In this document: one piece after another, positions 25,221 to 32,330 of the stretch
How the letters are laid out: every line of letters begins with the position of its first letter
How positions within the stretch are numbered: the stretch's first letter is position 1
NCBI GenBank assembly: GCA_016792585.1
Contig: JAEULB010000079.1
Coordinates: forward strand, 1-37,093
Length of the DNA stretch: 37,093 nt
Reading direction: 5' to 3'
Origin: Rhodospirillaceae bacterium
GTDB lineage: Bacteria > Pseudomonadota > Alphaproteobacteria > SHVZ01
Translations under genes and position numbers: made by a program
The notes under the pieces: generated by a model
Told to the model about the DNA's origin: nothing
Databases searched by the model: none
Seen by the model: only the letters and a program-made list of their open reading frames with translations

Positions 25221-26824
25221 TGAATGCCGACGTCGTCATCGTCGGCGGCGGATCGGCTGGCTGCGCGCTGGCGGGAAGGCTCAGCGAGGATCCGAAGCTC
25301 CGCGTCGTGCTGCTGGAGGCCGGGCCGCGCGACACCGATCCCTGGATCCATCTGCCGGTCGGCTATTTCCGCAACATCCTCTCGCCGCTCTCCTGGGGCT
25401 TCGAGACCGAGCCGGACAAGGGCATCAACGGCCGCTCGATCGTCTGGCCGAGAGGCAAGGTGCTGGGCGGCTCGTCGTCGATCAACGGGCTCATCTATAT
25501 CCGCGGCCAGGTCGAGGACTACGATCACTGGCGCCAGCTCGGCAATGCCGGCTGGTCCTTCGCCGATCTCCTGCCCTACTTCAGGCGCGCCGAGCATCAG
25601 GAACGCGGCGAGAGCGAGCTTCATGGCGTCGGCGGGCCGCTCGGCGTCTCCGACTTGAGGATGAAGCACCCGCTCTGCGAGGCGTTCATCAAGGCGGCGG
25701 TCGAGGCGGGCTATCCGGCCAACTCCGATTTCAACGGGCCGAGCCAGGAAGGCGTCGGCTACTACCAGCTCACCAGCCGGAACGGCGTGAGATCGAGCGC
25801 AGCGAACGCCTATCTCGTCCCGGCGAAGCGCCGCCCGAACCTGCATGTCGAGACCGACGCGCTGGCGACGAAGGTGCTGGTCGAGAACGGCCGCGCCGTC
25901 GGCGTCTCCTATCTGCATCACGGCATTCCTGGGGAAGTCCGCGCCCGCGAGGTCGTGCTCGCCGGCGGCGCGATCAATTCACCGCAGCTCCTCCAACTCT
26001 CGGGCATCGGCCCTGCAGCGCATCTGCAGGATCATGGCATCGCGGTCGTTCGCGATCTCCCCGGCGTCGGCGAGAACCTGCAGGACCACTACCAGATCCG
26101 GGTGATCTGGCGCTGCACTCAAGCCATCACCCACAACGAGACGCGCCACAGCCTCTGGCGCCAGGCGCAGGTCGGCATGGAGTGGCTGTTCAAGCGCTCG
26201 GGTGCTGCGACTATCGGCGCCGGCGAGGTCGGGCTTTTCTGCAAGAGCCGGCCCGAGGTCGCGACCGCCGACCTTCAGTACCACTTCATGCCGGTCAGCT
26301 TCGAGCGCTCGGCCGACGGCAACTCGATCCTCATCCACGACTGGCCGGGCTTCAACAACACGGTCAACCAGTCGCGGCCCGAGAGCCGCGGCTGGATCCG
26401 GCTCAGGACGGACAACCCGCGCCATCACCCGGCGATCCAGCCGAACTATCTCTCCGCCGAGACCGACCGCCGGGCGATCGTCGCCGGCGTTCGCATCGCG
26501 CGCCGCATCGGCGAGATGCCGGCGATGCGGGCCTTCACCGGCGCCGAGTACGCGCCCGGCGCCGATGTGACGACCGACGACGAGATCCTGGGCTACTGCC
26601 GTGCCAAGGGCGGGACGATCTATCACCCCGTCGGCACCTGCAAGATGGGGCCAGACGGGGATCGGCTGGCCGTGGTCGATGCCGAGCTTCGGGTACGCGG
26701 CGTGCCGGGCCTCCGCGTCGCCGATGCCTCGATCATGCCGACCCTGGTCTCGGGCAACACCAACGCTGCGGCCATCATGATCGGCGAGAAGGCCGCCGAC
26801 CTGGTCCGCGCCGGACTCGCCTAG
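25220..26824 (+). CDS. GMC-family FAD oxidoreductase (choline dehydrogenase-like)
   Basis: From ATG 25220, which shares its A with the MaoC stop, the protein is 534 residues, normal for the family. The FAD motif G-G-G-S-A-G-C is at the N-terminus, then the first GMC signature G-G-S-S-S-I-N-G-L-I-Y-I-R-G, the second signature G-A-I-N-S-P-Q-L-L-Q-L-S-G-I-G, and the active-site His469 in Y-H-P-V-G-T-C-K-M-G with Asn near 513-515 in S-G-N-T-N-A-A. It should oxidise an alcohol to an aldehyde. Annotation as choline dehydrogenase is common for such sequences but not supported by any betaine gene here. Its stop forms a CTAG shared with the convergent glycosyltransferase gene. Confidence 0.93.
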   Translation: MNADVVIVGGGSAGCALAGRLSEDPKLRVVLLEAGPRDTDPWIHLPVGYFRNILSPLSWGFETEPDKGINGRSIVWPRGKVLGGSSSINGLIYIRGQVEDYDHWRQLGNAGWSFADLLPYFRRAEHQERGESELHGVGGPLGVSDLRMKHPLCEAFIKAAVEAGYPANSDFNGPSQEGVGYYQLTSRNGVRSSAANAYLVPAKRRPNLHVETDALATKVLVENGRAVGVSYLHHGIPGEVRAREVVLAGGAINSPQLLQLSGIGPAAHLQDHGIAVVRDLPGVGENLQDHYQIRVIWRCTQAITHNETRHSLWRQAQVGMEWLFKRSGAATIGAGEVGLFCKSRPEVATADLQYHFMPVSFERSADGNSILIHDWPGFNNTVNQSRPESRGWIRLRTDNPRHHPAIQPNYLSAETDRRAIVAGVRIARRIGEMPAMRAFTGAEYAPGADVTTDDEILGYCRAKGGTIYHPVGTCKMGPDGDRLAVVDAELRVRGVPGLRVADASIMPTLVSGNTNAAAIMIGEKAADLVRAGLA

Positions 26825-28767
26825 CCGAGCCAATCCTTCAGGTAGGCGCGAAGCCGGCGCGAATAGCCCTCGCGGCTGTAGGTCTCCAGCGCGTGGCGCT
26901 GGCAGGCGAGCGTCTGGCGCGCCAGCTCATCCGGCGGCAACGCCAGCGCCCGCGCCATCGCCTGTTCGATCTCGTCGACCTCGCAGGTCTCCAGCACGAT
27001 GCCGCAGCCGTCCGGCAGGTCGACGCCGACGTCGCGGCTGACGATCGGATAGAGGCCGAGCTCCAGGCAGGTGACAGCGGCGATCGAGGTCGCCTCCGAC
27101 GCCGCCGGCGAGACGAAGGCGAAGCAGCGCGCGGTCGCAGCGCGGAAGTTCCTTGTATTGGTCGGCATGCCGCCATGGAGACGGATCGACGGCGTCTCGT
27201 AGAATTCGGTCTTGTAGAGCTCGTCGAAGTCGGACTCGGTGTATGGATATCCGACGATGTCGAGCGTCCAGTCCGGATGCCGCATCGTCGCGTCCAGCAC
27301 CCGGTCGAGGCCCTTGAGCACGACCCCGGTGCCGCCGTGCCAGAAGAACGAGCGGTGATCGGTCGGGCGCGACATCGGATCGTGGCGGCCGCGTGTCAGC
27401 GACCCGGTCGGCGCCAGCAGCGAGATCTTCGGATGGAACCGCGCATCGTAGGTGCCGAGCGTGTGGCTGTTGCCGAGCAGGATCACGTGATCGGCAAGCT
27501 CGAGTGCCCGCGTCTCTCCCACCTCGTCGACGCCGCGCTTCGCGGCGTAGGGACCAGGGCGCCGCGCCGCGAGGGCCGCGACGCGCTCGGCCTCGCGCCG
27601 GTTCTGGTAGGCGGGCGCGCTGCCCGTCAACATCAGCAGGCGCTTCGCCCCGGGCGCCAGCAGATCCAGCCGGCGCGCGAAGCCGCCATGCAGCGAGAAG
27701 ACGACGTCGTAGGAGCCCGCATCGGCCGGAACGGAACCGCCGTCCATCGGCACGATGTCGAGGTCGTATCCGAGCTCCAGCAGCGCCCGCGGAACCTCGC
27801 GCGCCTCCCAGGCGCTGTGAACGAACAGCATCGGGTCGGCCGCTTCGGCGAGGGCTACGACCGGATAATGAAACGAGATCGCCTTGCCGCGCGCGGGCCG
27901 ATCGAGGAGGCGGATCCGTCGCGCAGCCCCTTCGCTTGCGACCTCGACCGCACCGAGCCCCGGAAGCACCAGACGGCCGCTGGGATTGAAGAGGCGGAAG
28001 CGCAATTCCTGCCAGCGCTCCTGCACCGCCCGGGGTCCCGACGTGGCCTCGACGCCGCGTCGCGCCACCGCCGCCGCCTCCTCGATCCGTCCTTCGCTTG
28101 CGAGCCGGTCGACCTCCGCGAGGATGCGGGTGGCGCCGGGAAGGGTCGGTGGCGGCTTCGGCACGCGGGACGCAGCCGCTTTCGCGCCGAGCCTCGCCGT
28201 TGCCGCATAGATGGATTCCGGGTCGGCCGTCGCCGTCTCGAACTGGCGGAAGAGACGAAGCGCCTGGGCGGCATTGCCGGACTGCAGAAGCTCCGCCGCC
28301 TTCGCCAGCCGATGCCGCGCCGCGAAGAAGCGAAGCCATCGCTGCTCCGAGCGGCTGGGCGCCGGCGTATCATCGCCAAGACGCTGGAGGCTCAGGCGCT
28401 CGAGCCGCGCGCGCGCCTCGCCTTCCGCGCCGAAGAGCACAGCAGTGCCGTAGGCGGTCGCCGCCTCGTCGATCCGGTCATCGGCCTCGGCCAGGCGGCC
28501 CAGGTCGACATAGCGTTCGCGAAGGTCGGAGAGGCCTCGCTTGGCAAAAGCATGCCCCGGCTCCTGGTCGAGCGCCTTGCGGTAGCAGCCGACGGCCTCG
28601 CCGTCCCTGCCCATCGCTTCGAAGATCCAGGCCAACACGCACCAGAGCATCGGATCGACGATGTCGGGGGTGAGGACCTGCAGCAGGATGCCCGCCGCCG
28701 TCTCGAGCCGGCCGGCGCGCAAATGGACTCCGGCGTTGGCGAAGGCTTCTTCCCGGCGTAGAGACAT
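26821..28767 (-). CDS. TPR-repeat glycosyltransferase (GT-B type)
   Basis: A 648-residue two-part protein. The N-terminal half is helical with TPR-like units (for example A-G-V-H-L-R-A-G-R-L-E-T-A-A-G-I-L and Y-R-K-A-L-D-Q-E-P-G-H-A-F-A). The C-terminal half (about 300-640) resembles GT-B family 1/4 glycosyltransferases: F-F-W-H-G-G-T-G-V-V-L-K-G-L-D starts the nucleotide-sugar domain, and F-V-S-P-A-A-S-E-A-T-S-I-A-A-V-T-C-L-E-L-G holds the acidic residues that bind the donor. Such fusions glycosylate surface polysaccharide or proteins. No capsule, LPS or flagellin gene is adjacent, so the acceptor is unknown. ATG 28767 is used. There are no membrane segments or signal peptide, so it should be cytoplasmic. 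Confidence 0.85.
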   Translation of the reverse strand: MSLRREEAFANAGVHLRAGRLETAAGILLQVLTPDIVDPMLWCVLAWIFEAMGRDGEAVGCYRKALDQEPGHAFAKRGLSDLRERYVDLGRLAEADDRIDEAATAYGTAVLFGAEGEARARLERLSLQRLGDDTPAPSRSEQRWLRFFAARHRLAKAAELLQSGNAAQALRLFRQFETATADPESIYAATARLGAKAAASRVPKPPPTLPGATRILAEVDRLASEGRIEEAAAVARRGVEATSGPRAVQERWQELRFRLFNPSGRLVLPGLGAVEVASEGAARRIRLLDRPARGKAISFHYPVVALAEAADPMLFVHSAWEAREVPRALLELGYDLDIVPMDGGSVPADAGSYDVVFSLHGGFARRLDLLAPGAKRLLMLTGSAPAYQNRREAERVAALAARRPGPYAAKRGVDEVGETRALELADHVILLGNSHTLGTYDARFHPKISLLAPTGSLTRGRHDPMSRPTDHRSFFWHGGTGVVLKGLDRVLDATMRHPDWTLDIVGYPYTESDFDELYKTEFYETPSIRLHGGMPTNTRNFRAATARCFAFVSPAASEATSIAAVTCLELGLYPIVSRDVGVDLPDGCGIVLETCEVDEIEQAMARALALPPDELARQTLACQRHALETYSREGYSRRLRAYLKDWLG

Positions 28768-28847
28768 CGAGGGTCCTGGTTGTTCCGCGTCGGCGTCGCA
28801 CCACCGTACACGAACAACAGCGTGCTTTCAGGACCTTGCGGCTCGGC

Positions 28848-29114
28848 TTACGCCACCTTCGGACCGTGGGCGACCCGCTTAAGGAGCAGCCAGGTAACCT
28901 CCGCGATCTGTTCGGAGGTCAGAGCGCGCGCATGACGTGCAACCGAGCGCCAGACGGCCGCCTCGACATCGAGGCGCCGGGCGTTGGGCCTGAGATGGGC
29001 GAGGTCGCGGAGGACCTTCGCCGCGATCTCGCGGTCGATGACAAGCGGGCGCGAAGCATCGTTCACGACGGGTTTGTCGTTCCAGCGATAGAAAGGTTTG
29101 TATCGCTGCCGCAT
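28848..29114 (-). CDS. Small protein of unknown function
   Basis: An 88-residue frame on the minus strand, 80 bp upstream of the glycosyltransferase gene and read in the same direction. I do not recognise the protein. It begins M-R-Q-R-Y-K-P-F-Y-R-W-N-D-K-P-V-V, is basic, and looks mostly helical in its second half (V-E-A-A-V-W-R-S-V-A-R-H-A-R-A-L). A strong Shine-Dalgarno-like AAGGAGGT lies at 29140-29133 but is 18 nt from ATG 29114, with no start codon in frame between. The composition looks more protein-like than the overlapping plus-strand frame. The start is uncertain and the gene itself is moderately supported. Confidence 0.5.
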   Translation of the reverse strand: MRQRYKPFYRWNDKPVVNDASRPLVIDREIAAKVLRDLAHLRPNARRLDVEAAVWRSVARHARALTSEQIAEVTWLLLKRVAHGPKVA

Positions 29115-29209
29115 TTCGCGAGTCGGAACAGCACCTCCTTGCAACGAAACGCCAGGAGCCGAACAATGGCGCTCCGGGGGTTGGGCCCCGAGCCAGGGAG
29201 AGGAATTCC

Positions 29210-30805
29210 ATGACACGACATTTCGGCCGCCTGAAGGCGGTGCTCGCGGGCGCCACGATGCTTGCCGCCGCGGCCGTTCCGGCGGCGGCGGAAACCGTCA
29301 TCAAATACGTCCCGGATGCGGATCTCCGCGTCCTCGATCCGATCTTCACCACCGCCGGCACCACGCTGAACCACGGCGTGATGATCTATGACTTCCTGAT
29401 CGCGCCGGACGGCAAGAACGTGCCGCAGCCGCAGATGCTGGAGAGCTGGAACGCCAGCGCCGACGGGCTGACTTACACCTTCAAGCTGCGCGCGGGCCTC
29501 AAATGGCACGATGGCACGCGGGTGACGGCAGCGGATGCCGTGAAGTCGCTCGATCGCTGGGGCGCCAAGGTCCCGTCGGGCCGCGATACCTACAGCCGCA
29601 TCGCCGAGACCAAGGCGACCGGAGCCGACACCTTCGAGATCAAGCTCAAGAAGCCGTTCCCGCGCCTGATCGCGTTCCTCTCCGAGCCGATCAACCCGCC
29701 TTTCATCATGCGCGAGGTCGACGCCAAGACCGATCCCAACACCGCGATCACCTCGGCGGTCGGCTCAGGCCCGTTCAAGTTCGTCCGCGAGGAGTGGATC
29801 CCGGGCTCTCGCGTCCTCTACGCCAAGAACCCCGACTACGTGCCGAGGGCCGAGAAGGCCGAGCACATGTCCGGCGGCAAGGTGGTCAAGGTCGACGGGG
29901 TCGAGTGGGTGGTCCTGCCCGATCCGATGGTGGCGGCGAACGCCGTCATGGCCGGCGAGGTCGACTATCTCGAGAACCCGCTGATCGACATGCTGCCGAC
30001 GATCCGGAAGAACCCGAACGTCGTCGTCCAGGTGGTGAATCCGCTGGGCTACCAGATGATCATGCGGCCGAACCACCTGGTGCCGCCCTTCAACAACCCG
30101 AAGGTCCGCCAGGCCCTGCTCTACGCCGTCGACCAGAAGGCCTATCTGGAGGCCGCGGTCGGCGACGCCTCGCTCCGCAAGGAGTGCTGGGCGATCCTGA
30201 TCTGCGGCGGCCCCTACGAGACCACCGCCGGCCTCGGCGACTGGACCAAACCCGGCGCGATGGAGAAGGGCAAGCAGCTCCTCAAGGACTCCGGCTACAA
30301 GGGCGAGCGCGTCGTCATCATGCACCCGACCGACCAGACGGTGATCGGCGCGATGACGATGGTCACCGCGAACCGCCTGAAGGAGATGGGCTTCAACGTC
30401 GACCTGCAGTCGACCGACTGGTCGTCGCTGATCTCGCGCCGGCCGATCAAGGACTCGCCCGAGCAGAACCGCGGCGGCTGGAACATCTTCCATACCTGGG
30501 GCTTCGCCGGATCGCTGATGGAGCCGCTGTCGAGCTCGTTCATCGCGTCCCCTTGCGACGGCAAGAACTGGTTCGGCTGGCCCTGCGACGAGGAACTCGA
30601 GAAGATCCGCATGGTCGAGTTCGAGAACGTCTCCTCGCCCGCGCAGGGCAAGCAGGTTGCGGACAAGTACCAGACCCGCTTCTACGAGTCGGTGCCGCTG
30701 GTGCCGCTGGGCCAGTTCACCCAGCCGGTCGTCTACCGGAAGAACATCTCCGGCGTGCTGACCGGCACCCGCGTGGTGCTCTGGAACCTCGAGAAGAAGA
30801 AGTAG
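29210..30805 (+). CDS. Peptide/oligosaccharide-type ABC transporter substrate-binding protein
   Basis: This 531-residue exported protein belongs to the SBP_bac_5 (DppA/OppA-like) family. It has a Sec signal peptide with a basic start, a hydrophobic core and a cleavage near A-A-A before E-T-V-I-K (residue 27). Family landmarks include Y-T-F-K-L-R-A-G-L-K-W-H-D-G, G-S-G-P-F-K-F, and N-N-P-K-V-R-Q-A-L-L-Y-A-V-D. The class binds peptides, opines, nickel complexes or other small ligands; specificity cannot be read. GAGAGGA precedes the ATG. No permease or ATPase gene is in the window, and a strong terminator follows, so it is a lone gene that would have to use an unlinked transporter. Confidence 0.93.
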   Translation: MTRHFGRLKAVLAGATMLAAAAVPAAAETVIKYVPDADLRVLDPIFTTAGTTLNHGVMIYDFLIAPDGKNVPQPQMLESWNASADGLTYTFKLRAGLKWHDGTRVTAADAVKSLDRWGAKVPSGRDTYSRIAETKATGADTFEIKLKKPFPRLIAFLSEPINPPFIMREVDAKTDPNTAITSAVGSGPFKFVREEWIPGSRVLYAKNPDYVPRAEKAEHMSGGKVVKVDGVEWVVLPDPMVAANAVMAGEVDYLENPLIDMLPTIRKNPNVVVQVVNPLGYQMIMRPNHLVPPFNNPKVRQALLYAVDQKAYLEAAVGDASLRKECWAILICGGPYETTAGLGDWTKPGAMEKGKQLLKDSGYKGERVVIMHPTDQTVIGAMTMVTANRLKEMGFNVDLQSTDWSSLISRRPIKDSPEQNRGGWNIFHTWGFAGSLMEPLSSSFIASPCDGKNWFGWPCDEELEKIRMVEFENVSSPAQGKQVADKYQTRFYESVPLVPLGQFTQPVVYRKNISGVLTGTRVVLWNLEKKK

Positions 30806-30817
30806 GCCGAAAAGGAA

Positions 30818-30856
30818 GGCGCCCCGGACCGTCGGGTCCGGGGCGCCTTTTTCTTT
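30818..30856. terminator. Strong, probably bidirectional, rho-independent terminator
   Basis: A perfect 13-bp stem, GGCGCCCCGGACC (30818-30830) with its complement at 30835-30847, closes a GTCG loop. It is followed on the + strand by TTTTTCTTT (30848-30856). On the minus strand the same hairpin is followed by TTCCTTTTC, so it can also end the convergent small gene whose stop is at 30866. Confidence 0.92.
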
Positions 30857-30865
30857 GCGCCTATG

Positions 30866-31042
30866 TCAGGCGGAGATGTCGACGTTCTGTCCGCGCCCGC
30901 TTTCGGCGGGCGGCGGCGGAGGGGGCGGCGGCTCGCGCTCGGCGGCCTGCGTCTCCTCTTGGCGCTCACGCGGCGGAGGTGGCGGCGCCCGCTCGACGGG
31001 CGGTGCAGGCGGCGGCGGTCCGCCGATCGACGTGGTGGACAT
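30866..31042 (-). CDS. Small proline-rich protein (58 residues)
   Basis: An uninterrupted 58-codon frame starts at ATG 31042 behind a purine-rich Shine-Dalgarno site (AGGGAGGGAG, about 4 nt before the ATG). The product has three polyproline blocks, P-P-P-P-A-P-P, A-P-P-P-P-P-R and E-P-P-P-P-P-P-P-P-A, separated by charged spacers. It ends G-Q-N-V-D-I-S-A, with no signal peptide or membrane segment. The good ribosome-binding site and the terminator just behind the stop support a real gene. The function is unknown; long polyproline runs would require EF-P for translation. A longer minus-strand frame through the neighbouring gene is a shadow. Confidence 0.6.
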   Translation of the reverse strand: MSTTSIGGPPPPAPPVERAPPPPPRERQEETQAAEREPPPPPPPPAESGRGQNVDISA

Positions 31043-31210
31043 GTCTCCCTCCCTACGAAATGACGGGCGAAGTCTACGCCAAACCCGTTCCGGCCGTCCT
31101 GCCAAAACTCCGACCTTCGTTAACGCATGGAGTACGTTTCGCGCCAACCACTTAGCGGCTCCGAGCGGGTTCGGCGGCGCTAGTATGCGTGGTTTCCAAG
31201 GGGGCCGCTC

Positions 31211-32329
31211 ATGAAGATCACCGACGTCGAAAGCATCATGCTGCGCCTGCCGGTCGTTCGCGAGATCGGCGACGGCTGCCAGAACATCCTGATCATCCGC
31301 GTCCATACCGACGAGGGCATCACCGGCATCGGCGAGGCGCATACCAACCCGATGGTCTCGAAGGCGGTGCTGGACTCGCCGATGTGCTCGGTCTCGGCCT
31401 CGGGCCTCAAGCGCCTGCTGATCGGCGAGGATCCACGCGACATCAACCGGCTCTACGACAAGCTCTACAAGAAGAGCGTCACCTACGGCCGCCGCGGCGC
31501 CGTGATGCACGTGATCAGCGGCATCGAGATCGCGCTCTGGGACATCCTCGGCAAGTCGGTCGGCCAGCCGATCCATCGCCTGCTCGGCGGCGCCCGCAAG
31601 TTCGAGTTCCCCTGCTATGCCAGCGACCTCTCGCCCGACACGGCGAAGGGCGCGGTCAAGCTCGCCGAGAAGCACGTCAAGAACGGCTACAAGGCGCTCA
31701 AGCTCGGCTGGGGCGGCCTCGGCGGCAACCGCAAGTCCGACGCCAAGCTGGTCGGCGACGTGCGCAAGGCGATCGGTCCCGACCCCGACATCATGCTCGA
31801 CATGGGCTTCCCGGTACCTCTGGACGACGCGATCTGGCTGGGGCGCGCCCTCGCCGAGCACGACACGTACTTCCTAGAGGAACCGCTGTCGCCCGACGAC
31901 ATCCACGGCTGGGCCAAGCTCACCGCCGCCTCGCCGACGCCGATCGCGACCGGCGAGAAGGAGTCGACGCTCTTCCCCTATCTCGACCTGATGGAGCGCG
32001 GCGGGCTTCGCATCGTGCAGCCGGACGTGGCGCGCGTCGGCGGCATCTCCGAGACGCTGCGGATCGCCACCCATGCGGAGGCACGCGGCGTGCGCGTGAT
32101 CCCGCATTGCTGGTCGACCGACATCCTGGTCGCCGCGACGCTGCACACCATCTCGACGCTGCGCGATTGTCCCTATCTCGAATACAATGTGATGGACAAT
32201 CCGCTCCGCACCGATCTTCTGAAGGATCCGATCCGGCCGAAGAACGGCATGGTGAAGGTGCCGGAGAAGCCCGGCCTCGGCATCGAGCTGGATGACAAGA
32301 CGCTGAAGAAGTACCGCTGGGAGGGCTGA
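31211..32329 (+). CDS. Mandelate racemase/muconate lactonizing enzyme family protein with altered KxK motif
   Basis: A 372-residue enolase-superfamily enzyme with the capping domain and barrel. The metal ligands are D197, E223 and E249 (I-M-L-D-M, F-L-E-E-P, A-T-G-E-K), and the His-Asp dyad is H299 (I-P-H-C-W) with D272 (Q-P-D-V). The usual K-x-K pair on the second barrel strand is K164-L165-G166, so the lysine that acts as S-specific base in mandelate racemase is replaced by glycine. The enzyme would have to rely on His299, as in some acid-sugar dehydratases. AGGGGG precedes ATG 31211. It lies tail to tail with the MFS gene, 1 nt apart; a shared sugar-acid or hydroxyacid substrate is only a possibility. 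Confidence 0.93.
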   Translation: MKITDVESIMLRLPVVREIGDGCQNILIIRVHTDEGITGIGEAHTNPMVSKAVLDSPMCSVSASGLKRLLIGEDPRDINRLYDKLYKKSVTYGRRGAVMHVISGIEIALWDILGKSVGQPIHRLLGGARKFEFPCYASDLSPDTAKGAVKLAEKHVKNGYKALKLGWGGLGGNRKSDAKLVGDVRKAIGPDPDIMLDMGFPVPLDDAIWLGRALAEHDTYFLEEPLSPDDIHGWAKLTAASPTPIATGEKESTLFPYLDLMERGGLRIVQPDVARVGGISETLRIATHAEARGVRVIPHCWSTDILVAATLHTISTLRDCPYLEYNVMDNPLRTDLLKDPIRPKNGMVKVPEKPGLGIELDDKTLKKYRWEG

Positions 32330-32330
32330 G

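Noticed and set aside
26182..28761. An 859-codon plus-strand frame across the GMC tail and the glycosyltransferase
   Set aside because: It crosses two real genes on different strands and has biased composition; it is a shadow frame.
28836..29213. A 125-codon plus-strand frame opposite the small unknown gene
   Set aside because: No ribosome-binding site and shadow-like composition; it runs into the leader of the ABC binding protein gene.
30855..31214. Plus-strand glycine/arginine-rich frame opposite the proline-rich gene
   Set aside because: It is the complement of the proline codons, lacks a ribosome-binding site and begins in the terminator tail.
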